A DNA stretch of 64,000 nucleotides. It comes from Nemopilema nomurai (taxonomy: Eukaryota > Cnidaria > Scyphozoa > Rhizostomeae > Rhizostomatidae). The stretch covers positions 2,418,001-2,482,000 of the forward strand of contig ML133426.1 of the NCBI GenBank assembly GCA_003864495.1. Direction: 5' to 3'. The notes under the pieces were generated by a model. That model did no database searches. It was given only the letters and a program-made list of their open reading frames with translations, and was not told the origin of the DNA. The translations under genes were made by a program, and so were the position numbers. Positions 49,637 through 61,500 of the stretch are shown in pieces (positions within the stretch are counted from its first letter, which is position 1; each line of letters opens with the position of its first letter).

Positions 49637-52600
49637 CTAGTTTGGGTGAATAACCACAGCGTCTGATACAACCCCCTCGGGAAGAATAGTGTAACAGTAA
49701 GGCAACATTTGTATGACTAAAAAAATAGCATTGTGTATCAATTAATTACCTTCCAAAGCATGCTCTGTCATACTTCTGCACAAAGTCTCCAAATTCTCAA
49801 AACTTTTGTTAGGCCCATCTTCAGCAACATCTAAAAACGTTTTTAAATAATTAAGATACGAATTAGCTTTGGAATCAAATATGTAGACAGGTAGGTAATC
49901 TTTCCTAAGCCAAAGGTAAATTTCACAAACAAGAATGATTCCATATCACTAGCATTCTTGCTTCAAAACTGGTGAGCAGTTGGGGATGACAGCTAAGCAC
50001 TTACCAGAATGCTGCGCTTGCCCAATGTGAGAAGGTCGAATCGGGGCCGACTTGGTGCGACAGATAGACTGGTGGTTCTTCATCTGCGTAAATTGATAGC
50101 AACACGTTACAGGGTTTGCAATGGGGGGTAACCGAAGATTAACTACAGTAGATTAACTATGGAGGGTAACCGAAGGAATTATTCCGGGCGCAAATGTAAA
50201 GATGACTTTGAAAAGACGTGACTTCACTAACACGATACTTACTGGGCTGTTGAAGGACACTGAAGCTGATGGGCCGAGTCTTTTGTGGAAATTTGCTAGA
50301 GGTCCGGCTCTAGCTATTCCTAACCCGGTACTGGAAGTGCCTTTGAGGGAGCCGCCACGGGGGCTGCGTCGCTTGCCCATATTGGGGCCGAGAGGATCCA
50401 TCATCCATCTGTGGAATATCAAGATTGAAATATCAGAAGGAGATATTTTGTAACAAGTGAACTAAAAAATTCCCATAAATCATTTCATCATCAAACAAAC
50501 TAGCTAAAGCGAAAAACAATGAAAATTCAACCAAGCTCACGTTCTGAGACTCTTTTCGGTAGTCGCCACCTTCCGGTTGGTAGCAAGCTGTTTTGCCATA
50601 TTTTTGCACTGGATCTTCCAAGACTGAAGCTTCCTCTTCTGGGGAGGAGTGAATGCCTGGAAAAAAGATCATAAAGTGCGTTGTGGCTTCCCTTATCCTG
50701 AGTTGAATCTGACAAAATGATGTAGAAAGTATAGAAAATGGAAAATTGGACCCCCATGAACTTTGCACCTCCTGTCAAGTAAAATTATTCTCACCTCATT
50801 TGCTAGAATCTTCTCAACAATCCACATATAAGTTAAGCAATATTCTTCATCTTGTTGGGCAACCAAAATTTGAGTACAAGCTAAAGAGGAAAAAAACATC
50901 ACAATTTGAAGATACTTCTGGGGTACTTCATTAATATTTTCTAACAAATTATCAAAAAACCTTTCACTTTAGTTTATGGGTTTAGCATGATTAAGCATAC
51001 CTTTGTTGGTAATAATGGATAAAGATCTGAGAGAAATTAGGGGGCCCCGCAAGGTAACTGGGTTTGTTGACTTTTGTTATGGAATATGAAAAAAAGTAAC
51101 AAGCAGTAACAAAGAAGAATGTTTTAAAGCTCATAAAAAGCCAGTCTGACCAAAACCATTCATTTTATATGAAGGAAATTTACATGAAAGGAGTTCTCTG
51201 AATACTTATTAGCTGGATAATAAATTTCTTTCAGCTCAGTTATGGAAAGTGGAAAGGAAGAAGAAGACCAGAATAATCAATACTACAATAATCAATACTA
51301 CAAGCTCTACAAGAAATGAAATGAGTGTGTGCATTTAGTTGAAAATTTATAGAAAAGAGAGAATTTTGGTGAATTGGGGGCAATACTACAAACTACCTGA
51401 AAGCCATGAAGCAAAAATGTAGGTAGAACAAATCATGGGTTTATAAGATTGCACTTCATAAAAAAACAAAAGAACAAAATGATACTTTGACAGAAAAATG
51501 TTAATACCTTAAAAAAGTTTCCAAAAATGGCAGTTTATGAGACGTTGACAACTTACCTTTCCCCATAACCTTAACAATCTGGGATGGCAGGTCATCTGGA
51601 TCAGGGGGGTCTCCAATGACACCAACTGAAAGATTAACTGCATCTGCAGTTTCACTTTGAGACACAGGAGGTGAGCAAACATGCCGCTTTATTGGTGTTA
51701 TGACAATTTGCTTTAGTTCTCCCAAAACATTAGGCAGCTTTCCCATCTGCAAAACTTCCTAAATTTGTGAAGATAAATAGATAAATCAAAGTTTTTGTTG
51801 CTAAACCATTGTTGGTAACTACAAAAGGTTTATGAATTATGAGTTTAAAAACTTTTGTAGCAACATTGAGACACCTTAAAACTTGAAGACTTTGTTTAAT
51901 TTTATGTAATCCCTCTAAGTATACATTAAATGTAAAAAACCAAAAAATATTTCCCCCACAACTTAATCAAACAAAAAATGTCTTATTGCTTTTATTAACA
52001 ACAACACACCTTTTCCAAAGTGGCTAGCATCTGTGGTCTGTCCTTGAGCTTTTGCAAGCAGACAAGAATCTTATTTGTTGCACCAACAGTCACACCCTAC
52101 AAATGCAAAGTTAAATTCTTGTAAGGAATCAGATTTTTTGAACATAAAACTGTGTCACAAAGAAAGAGCAAAAGCTTGAATTGAAAGTTCCTATTATTAT
52201 TTGTAGAGTTTGAATGAAAGATCAATCATTTTTGTGCAATTAGAAACCAATCTGACTTAAGAAAGAGGAAAAATTCAATTAGCATACTACATCTGTCTTT
52301 TCAAAACATTCTGCAAAAATGCCAAACAATTGTTCTTTCTTGATATAACTTTGTTATAACTAGAATTGCAACAGCTTTATAATCACCTTGTTTTTCAAAT
52401 AATCATCAGTCAATCCCATCATCTCATCATATGTCAGCTCACTGAAGATGGTACTATATTTGTGAAGCCTAAGGCTTTTCAACCATCCATGAACATCTAA
52501 AATTAAAAATAATACAGCCAAATGAGTTTAAACTTTAAAAAAAGTAGGGAAACAGACAAAAAAAAGAAACCAAACAAACATTCAGTGTCAAATCAACCAA

Positions 52601-55600
52601 ACATGAACAAAACACCATTCTGCATTCTTGCAAACTGTTTTCTCAGATGATCAAAGGGTAAGAAACATGCAATAGCTTTCACATCACCCCTCATTTTTAC
52701 AACCATTGGTTGTGCAAACATTGTAAACTCATTTAAGAGCAGTTATAATTTGCACCACATTATATTATATATATTATATTATATTATATTATGTCACTTC
52801 ATGTTTACATTATATTTTAATTTAATAATAAAAACAGTTCAAACACCTTTCATGCCAGGGTGTGCCAAGATGATCTCATCTGGGCTACCAAGTCTCCTGC
52901 TCAAAAATTCATCATCACTGTCAAGCGACTGTTGTGGAGAAACCTTCTTATGGAGATTCTTGGGATCCACAGGGAATGATGAAGACCGTGTTACCCTTGT
53001 TTGAACATGTCCAATGTCATCATAAGAATCCAAAAGTCCAATATCACCTATTATTAGACAAAAAGTTCAAAATGAGTCACCTGGACATTCATGACGGTCT
53101 TGAGTCACAAAATGAGTCATTCTTCTGGACATTCATATCACAAACACTGCACAATGGACTTAACATTGACAAGTTGTTAGGAGCCAAATGAGTAAACCTG
53201 GTCCTATTTACCTGATGCAGGTGATCCCAGCTCATCAAATGATGTGCTTATTCCTGAATCTTTGTGGTCGAGTCGCTTCCTCATTTGGGGAACCTGCTGT
53301 TGCTGGGGCGAGGTTTGCTTGAGTTTGCGGTCTCCATCCATTTGTTTGTCCACCTCGCAAAATTTGATTACCAGTATGATGCCTCCAAGAATCTTGGGTT
53401 TTGTTGTAGTGAGCTGATGAGTCAGACAATGTGTGATGCAGAGCAAGATTGTGGCGCTTTTCTTTGCTTTTCTCTTCTTTTTCAGTGAGATGACTGAGCC
53501 AATGATTAAGTTTACCTTTTTCTTGTTGAGTGAAGGCAGGGTGGACAACTGCCAACGAAAACAGCTGCCTGCACTCTTCTTCGTGGACTGAATTGTCTAA
53601 TGAATGTGACAAAATGTGTGGCAGAAGGGTGAGGTATTGCTCCTTTGCATCATTATTGCCAGGGTGTAAGAGAGGTAAGTGCATCAGCAAGCTTTGCACT
53701 GCAAAGTCTTTGTTCTTTTTGTACAAACTCATCAGGAATTCTGCAATAAATAACATGAAATTAAAAAAAAAAACTATTTGAACAGGACCTAAAATGACAT
53801 CAAGGAAATTTCCTGTCATTCAAAATATTATTCGAGTTAAGAGGCCATATCTGTTTGTCTAAGATTTCCAAAAATTGTTTCAATTTAGGAATTGGTTCAC
53901 TTGGGAAAGTTTTCTGGATTATGACAACAAAACATCAAATGTGTTGTTGTATAACAGCCTCACCTTTATTGTTGGCTTCCTCTTCCAACACACGAATATC
54001 ATTGGCGCTGTCTTTGAAAGTGTGATCGAGAACCAATGATAAAAACCTTGCCTGAGTAGGTCCCAGCCTTCTCAGCAAAAAGTAACAGGCAATGGTCTGT
54101 TCTATGTCATTCCAGTTGCTAAACCACCCATTCACCACATTGACCTGATCTCTGAAAATGTGTGCAGGCTTCATGATTTCCTCACGGGGATGTGTTTGAT
54201 GGTAGTGATCAGACTAAAACAAATATTTTTAGTGAGAATATAAAGCGTATAGCATTTAGTATCTTAAAAGGAGTAGCAGGCAAATCTGCAAGGGTGCATT
54301 ACATGACTGTCCCTCATTGGCATGGGATGACCCAAAGATATTTGGAACAATAGATTGGTAAGACAACTTTAGTATCTTGCTTTGCAGAATAAACTTGATC
54401 AACTTTAAAATGCCCACTTCAAACTTTCACTTTCAATCCACATATGATATGTTTAAAATAAAATATCATCAGAATGCCAGAAACTTGTTTTCTAATTACT
54501 CTAAATAAACAAGTTGGGAAAGACCAAGTTTATCAAAACTGATTTCTGCAGAGATCTAACTTAAAACTGGCAAACAAGCATACAGGATTTCCCTGTTTAT
54601 TTGGCACATGTAGCAATTGTTCATTTTTAGCGATTGTTGTAAGTGTAAAGCTTCAAAGTACACTAGCATTATAATGCACTGGCAATAACATTGTGTGATA
54701 TGAAAAATAATATTCAATCAATCTTGTTGTGATAAAAACTTTACTTTGTGGTGGGTTGTTAGTGCACCTAGTTAATTTTGGTCAAAACCATATTCAGATT
54801 ACACTTTTAACACAACAATTAAATGTAACATGGCAAAGTATACATCTTTAACAAGATGGAGACTTAAATACAAATATCCACCATAGTTGCAACCCTGTTC
54901 TAGCTGTATGCTTCATTTTGTGCTATAGTCATTGGTCATTGTTATTGAATCACAGAACTTTTTTAAATATACATCAATAGTGGTATTGATGTATATATAA
55001 ACAGATAACTCATGATTAGTTTTGCTGGCACATAAAGTCAATTCTTCACACTGATTCAAGCGAACATTTGACATGACAACAAGTATAGTTTTAAATATCT
55101 GTACAATGTATTATGGGCTCTAAGCATGCTGAGATAAGAGGCAAACAAACATACCTTACACATTATTTACGCATTGCGTTTGCATTCGAAATTTGAGATT
55201 TTAACTGATGGTAGCGTTTGGCAACAGGTGAACAATTAAATTAAACATCAACTGGGGATTTTCCTTTTAGAAATGCAGGCCTAACGGGATTGCAATTATT
55301 GACGTCACAGGTAGCCATCATGTGATGAAACATATTGGAGCAAGCGAATTATTGTCCTGCTGGGAAGGGCAGAAGATGATTACGAAATCATTCTATCACG
55401 TTAAACTGGACGTGTCGATACACTGCCGGATGGTTAATTCAAGCACAATTTTCGAGACCAGCTTTGTGTTTTCGACCGGTGATTTGAATGGTCAAAGACT
55501 GGTTTCTGGCGAGACTGTCATTTGTTTGCCACAAAACAGGCATTTCCCCTTAGGAAAATACGCGTTTTAAAAACAATACATTCTCTAAGGGCGTGAAAGA

Positions 55601-56198
55601 TATTTTGGTGAAAAAACGTTCAAAGTCAAATTCTATGATTTTGAACGCATTTCAAGCCACAATTATTCCATATTACTGGGTTTTTCAACTGCAAACTATT
55701 AAAGAATATATCCTAGCCCGTGGCGCAGGTATTTGTTCTCTCGGCTGATTCATGCCAAAAAAGCTTTCATAACGAAACACGGACCTTCCGTTTGCGAAAA
55801 AGATCGCTTAGATTAAAAAAGAAAGTACAAGGAAAGGCTCCAAACCCAAGGTGCCTATTGCCAACAAAAGGGTGCCTAGCCCAATCGCAGTGGGCAATAA
55901 TCAAGACTGTTCAATGGGCACAGAACCAAAACTACGAGTTCAGCGAGGTGTTGTGAAAACACACATTGGGTTCATGTAAATAATTAAAATGAAAAAAAGA
56001 TTTAAACGTAGTTCTGAAAATGTAATACTGGACTGAGAATCTCGAGGCAATCTGATCTTCCTTTGTTTATGAGGAAAACAAAGCCCAATTGCTATTCAAA
56101 ATTGATGCCCTTCAAGACAACAATGAGACAACAACGATACCGTTTTGGCCCGTGGCCCGGCTTAAACGAAAATGCAAGAAATAACAACCTACCAACAT
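49637..56198 (-). CDS. SAMD4: Smaug / SAMD4 RNA-binding translational repressor
   Basis: Smaug binds stem-loop elements in mRNAs and recruits deadenylation and repression machinery in the cytoplasm. Minus-strand exons: 56193-56198, 53964-54213, 53294-53740 (or 53212-53740), 52847-53047, 52387-52496, 52010-52096, 51557-51758, 50795-50880, 50541-50656, 50243-50408, 50005-50083, 49750-49830 and probably 49637-49662. This gives about 618 residues (human SAMD4A: about 718). The N-terminal Smaug region (FRDQVNVVNGWFSNWNDIEQ, LMHLPLLHPGNNDAKEQYL) is clear. The SAM domain is near 302-360 (DVHGWLKSLRLHKYSTIFSE, GATNKILVCLQKLKDRP). A PHAT-like region (CTQILVAQQDEEYCLTYMWI, AFTPPQKRKLQSWK) follows. ETLCRSMTEHALEG matches the human end ESLCLSMTEHALGD. 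The last exon and the exon-3 donor are uncertain. Confidence 0.9.
52763..52792. repeat. AT-rich short tandem repeat
   Basis: Repeated attat / ttatatta words in a Smaug intron. Confidence 0.7.
54214..56192. other. Smaug intron 1
   Basis: A 1.98-kb interval between the donor TTG/gtagg (56193/56192) and the acceptor ttttag (exon start 54213). No recognised gene lies within it. A plus-strand frame at 55322-55570 and another at 55720-55956 have no supporting motif. Confidence 0.5.
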
Positions 56199-56590
56199 GT
56201 CTGCTGTTAAAGGCTTGAATAGGCCAACAGAGTTTGCGTCTTTGTCAATGTCGGAAGGACTCCTCCTTAAATATGGTCTGGCTTCGACAAAAGCCAAAAG
56301 TTCATTCCTCAGAGAGATCTTGTGACTCGGTGCCTCGTCTTTAAACGATTCCTGTAGTAATACTCTGCTTAGTCGATCAGTAAATGTTATAATGTCGTTC
56401 GCAATCAAGAAGCAATTCGTTCTACGCCTTCCTTGGTGTTCGACTTGTGAAGAAATACATCGTGTGGGCCTCTCGCCCACTCATTCTTCCAGCTGCCTTT
56501 GTTGAACTGTGAATCTTTCGGTTCGCGGTTGTTGAAAGGATCGGTACAGCGCATGAACCTCCAGGCTGTTCGAGGCCCCTTATTCGTCAA
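56199..56590 (-). other. Upstream part of the Smaug first exon, open in the coding frame
   Basis: The frame that gives Met-Leu and splices into SDHYHQTHPREEIMKPAHIF stays open upstream for about 90 residues (RVLLQESFKDEAPSHKISLR, for example). No in-frame ATG is found before the MLSD start. It may be an open 5' UTR, or coding sequence reached from a further upstream exon. Confidence 0.35.
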
Positions 56591-57834
56591 TAAATCAACT
56601 TTTGCCTACCCAACTCAATCTTAAAATCTTTAGGCAAACGCTATGGTTGGTCATTCAACTGCGACGATTGGAATTTACGTTTTGGCAAGACATAAAAAGT
56701 AAATGTTTTCTAAAATGCGGAGCAATAAAATGCGGACTCGCCAAATTCGAGTGTTTTGCTTTATAATTTATTCATCCTCTCACAGCTGACGTAAGACGAA
56801 ATTTCCCGTATCTAAGACAGTCGTCTTTTCCACTGAATGACTGTGCCTTGTCAATTTAGGGTTAAACTAGAAGAAGCCCCACAAGTAATTCCGTATAAAC
56901 GATATGTAGTATATGAAATTGGTTACGTAGCTGCGACCCGGAGCGGCAAAGAGGAGACCGACGCAGAAGACCGTTCTAGAACAAATGGATGTGTAAACCA
57001 CAGATTGCCACATCCTTAAAGGGGAGTGGATCGCCTGTCAACCCATTCTGAAGAGAGGGTAAAACTGATGCCTCAAGTCCCAACCGTTCCATACTTTTCT
57101 TTTGGCTACAATACCATCATTTATATATCCTTACAAGATTATCTTCTAAAAGTCGGGTTGTTTGGGGTAGTTCAAAATAGAGTTGTTGGGGGTAGATGAG
57201 ACTGCATCATGAACAAATTTTGAGCAACAGCGATACAGAAAAATCTAGATAACTCAAAGAAATTGATAAGAATGAAGCTATAGGAATGCAAGCCCCCGGA
57301 AGTGTCAGATCTTTTAACCGAACGGCTGAAGACAGGGCCCAAGGTCATCTTTCAAAACCTTCAAAGTCATCTACGCAAGTTTAATTACAATAAGTCTTGG
57401 CCCTAACTAAATGCTGCAACCAATTCAAAGTTGCGGAGATTCACCACGCCCAAGAGAGGAACAATTGTTGCGCGTAAATGAAACAAGGTCGATGATGGCC
57501 GAATGACGTAAGAAAATTTCAGGCCTATTTTCTGCGACGTTCTGCTTGCTTCGAAGGTCTATGAAAATGCTTTTAACACATTTGATTTATCAGAAAATAA
57601 TGTGCCTCCTTATTTGTACCGAATCTCCCCACCCGTCCCACGTATCGTGCATCCAAGATAGATACTCAAGAATTAACATAGAAGTCCAACGTAAATTTCT
57701 CGCTGTGACGTCAAGTTGAGCGCATTGAACAAAATCTCATGTACCGCTAGCAAAGCGAGGCACGTGAATATCAAGCGAAATTTTCGGAAATAGCACTGAT
57801 TGAAACTTGAACATTGAGAGTGAACCATCTGAAA
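56591..57834. other. Upstream of Smaug, no gene
   Basis: The Smaug promoter is expected here. No motif is clear by eye, and no coding exon was found. Confidence 0.35.
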
Positions 57835-58065
57835 ATGGCGAATATTTTGCCAGTGGTTGGAAATGGATTCAAGAAGAGGCTCAGTGGGCGTAGGCGGACA
57901 AACTACGCAAATGCAAACACTCGATTCATTGAACTTCACACTGGCATTTGTACACCCGTCTTGGTTCCGCGTTTTATCGTAGCATTCATGGTTAAAGATT
58001 CCACGCCGCGTGTTGTCTCGACGAAAGCATGCTCTACAAATAGCAACGGACCAGCTGCATTCAGG
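57835..58065 (+). CDS. Possible first coding exon, unknown protein
   Basis: ATG in a strong context (GAAAATGGCG) opens 77 codons that end at a good donor (ttcagg/gtaaga) with a clean phase. The peptide begins MANILPVVGNGFKKRLSGRR and has a hydrophobic middle (VLVPRFIVAFMV). I recognise no family, and no following exon was found in the remaining 6 kb. The opposite strand is also open, so the call is weak. Confidence 0.3.
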
Positions 58066-58214
58066 GTAAGAAAAGGGGCTCACTAAACCAAATTTCGACT
58101 GTTTTATGGAAGATATTATATCAAAAGTCAAATCCCGGAAACGAGACTCCCGCTTTCTGAGGATTAATTTTCATTAATTACTGAGATATTCGCAGCCCTT
58201 GGCAAAAATGGGAC

Positions 58215-58541
58215 TACCGTAAATGATCGATTTAGCGCCGCGGCGCTTAATAAATTTCTCCATTTTTCGATGCGGTGCTTATTTCAAGTATGTTAACTAA
58301 GAGCCCCTAAATTTTCTAATGTAACTGAGGCTGAAAAATGTTTCCAATTGATGGTTACAAAGCTTACTTCAAAATCTACCGCTAGGGAATTCGCTTCTAC
58401 CGCGGCGCTTATTCAAATATGGAGCCTACTCACTTCTATATCGAAAAAACGGCGCTTATTTACTTACACCTCCAAAAATAACGGCGCTTATCCGAATGCG
58501 GCGCTTATTCGACTGCGGTGTTTAATCGATCGTTTACGATA
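58215..58541. mobile_element. 327-bp MITE-like element with repeated GCGGCGCTTAT words
   Basis: The left end TACCGTAAATGATCGATTTA and the right end, in reverse TATCGTAAACGATCGATTAA, form a 27-bp imperfect inverted repeat (about 22 matches). The inside repeats cggcgctta(t/a) at least six times. A target duplication was not identified. Confidence 0.65.
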
Positions 58542-61500
58542 CTCTTTTTCATAAGGCCTGAACAACAGTGTCTCGAAACCAGTGGCAATTAACGCCCCTA
58601 CACTAAATCTTGAGGCACCAAGTATTTCAATATGCAGAAATGCTTGTTGCTAGTTGCAGCACTTTGGGTTCTCGCTTTTTTACACTTCTAGACAGCTTTT
58701 ATGACGTCATCTAGCTATGGAATATTCATTGAAAAAACACTACAAAGTAAACATGCAGTCATTATGTGTGGCCATGAGTGGCTTCATCACTTGTTGACTG
58801 AAAAAAGTTGATTTTGGAAGAATTTGCTTTCTGCGCTCAATATCTACAGTTAATATTTTCCATAAGAAAACATTTATCACTAATGCAAAACAGGGGAATG
58901 GCATCTGACAGATACTTTATAAGATTTTTTAAATTTCAAGGCTGAAGTAAAACAATTCAAAACACTTAAATCTTACTTGATAAAAGGCAATTGATTGAAA
59001 GTTTGTTAGGCGTGGCCGGGTCAGCTTTTGAACCAGCCACGTTTGTCTGCGTCTTGGCGGGTGTTGTCTGAAAAATTGGGCTGCTCTCCAAGGGCGGCCT
59101 AAGTACGACTTGGTAGGGGTGTCGTTGACGGCAAGGAAAAGACTTTCGCATTTTTAGCTCGAGACTGCGGAAAACTCTAAACTTCTTTCAGCTTTCATCA
59201 TTTCTGCCAATAAAAGGACTAAATGTGTGTCCATTCAGTGACATTGTGTCTACTCTACAAAACTCATGTTAGAGGGTGTGATGCTAGTACATACTTTTGT
59301 TTTTCTGCCATTCTGCTACCAAAGGTTTTTTCATTTTCTATGCCTTCAATTTTTTCACGGTTTCGCTTTCAATAGTATTCCCTTCATAAGTTAAAGCCAA
59401 AACAAATTTTAATAAGAAAATTTAATAAGAAAGAAAATTGCTAAACAAAGCTAAAGTAATTGATTCGGAAAATAAAAAATATAACTTTCGGAAAAGGGAC
59501 TAATTTGTGATAATTATTCCCTTCGATGAAAGTTTCTCATCTTTTCAAATCCAGTCTTCGCGTGGGCTTTTCATGAAATTTTCTAGAAAGAGCTTTGGGG
59601 CCCGAATCAGCGAATCTATGAATCAATACAGCTGTGAGTTAGACCTGCAAAAAGTTATGCTCTCAACCTTCCTTACTTTAACACAATATATAATTACTGG
59701 CAAATCGCTCGTCGGCGTTTTTTGAACCAGACAAAGGCATGTAATTAGGGATCTTCCCTTATCAGTTGTACTGCATCTTTGCAAGTAATTTGTCAACCTA
59801 AAAAAGCTAAAGATAACAAAGTTCATGTGTTCAATGAATTTCATGTTCGGTGTTACTTTTCAGAATTAATATTCAAGATGATTTAAAAATAGAGATTCCT
59901 TATTCCTAACTGTTTACTCTGATGCAAAAGAGCTGATACTCAGTACATTTCTCAACATTTTTCCTCACTGACAGTGAAGTTTTGCAGTAATGGCCACCAT
60001 GCTATTTCAGTTTAAATACAAAGAGCTATATTTTAAAATTATTCTATTTTGAATTTGATGTGTTGTGCTAGTAAAACCATCATTTTTGTTTTGATAATCC
60101 TTTCAGAATGCTCATCCGTTTTAAGGTGAAACGCTCTATCCTTGAAGTGAATCTTCTAAAGAATAACTAGAATTTATTACACATGATAACCTTGAGAAAA
60201 GTTTTTGAAAACATCCTGCGAAAATTTTGATGTGCTTTTGCAACTGGTTGAATTGAAATTCGAAAAAACATTCTTTGACTCTTTGCAGCCATTTTAGAAT
60301 ACAGCGAAAACTTAGCTGATGGAGTGGGTGATGATGATGATGATGATTGAGCCCTTGAAGTACAGTGCGTGTTATTAAAGACAATAGGGTCAAGGGGCGT
60401 TTACAGAATAGAATAGAAAAAAGGCGGACGAAAGTTGAACACGTCAAACTTTTAAAAGGAAGTTTCACTTTGTCGAAACAGCAATTTTCACATCCAATTT
60501 TGCGCTTACTCTTTCCATTTTCCAGTATCCATTTAATCGAATCCATTTAAATAGTATCAAATGTTTAATTCTAGTCTAGGAAATGAATTTTAGCCATTTT
60601 AGAGGGCTTAATTGTAAAATTTTCTTTCGCGTCGGCCCCATCCGATTGGTCCTCCTATGTCGCTAAACATCGTTCTTAGCCCCTTCTAGTTTCAATCTGA
60701 TGGCGCCACCTCTATTGCAGTGTTACTACTATTAAAGTTATTTTACCCAACTCCCTCGCCTAGCAAAAAATGGGGTTTCTGCAAAGAATAGGCCCCTTAA
60801 TGGTTATTTTCCTGGCCCTTTTCTAGGAGCCACAACACCACTGCATGTAGTAATAGGTCAGGTAGCTTGCTTGAGTATGCAAACGTTGCAAAAACCTTAC
60901 TGTTTTTCATAACCATTGTGCAAAGCATTGGCTGTTAAATTTTTGCTGCACTTCGAACGAAAGTTTTTCAAAAATCATTTTTCCTGACACACATGAATAT
61001 TTACTCAAAGACTTTCTCTCCCTCATCAAATTGACTAACGAAACCTGATTTTTTTCTTTGGTTTTGAAATATAAATTCATCAGCTGCATACAGTTAACAT
61101 GATTTAAGGCTCTATGCTATTATTGACGATTAATTTTCGACACTTATAAGAACTATACCAACTGTATAAAATTTATTTTGGAAGAATTGCGACGTGCTTT
61201 ATTTCCTAGAGCTGATGTAGAGATGATGATCAAAAAGCAACAAGATTTAAACAGCAAACCTCTTTGACAGAAGGCAATTTAACGTGGAAAAATACATCTG
61301 GCAGCATCGTCTTGCTGTACTCCCTACAAAGGAATGGAAATTGAATTTTGTCATGAAAACAGTTTGTACAAACTCGAAGATTTCATAACACGGAATGTTT
61401 TGCAGCGAATTTTACAATAAAGCCTGAAGCTCGCGTAATTTCAAAGGTTGCCGACTGCCAGTGCTAACACATGCATACAGAAATCCGACATAAGCAAAAT

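Noticed and set aside
55322..55956. Two plus-strand open frames inside Smaug intron 1
   Set aside because: No motif, splice signal or poly(A) context.
57673..58131. Minus-strand 152-residue open frame
   Set aside because: It has no recognisable domain and no splice context. It overlaps the plus-strand candidate exon, which has a better start and donor.
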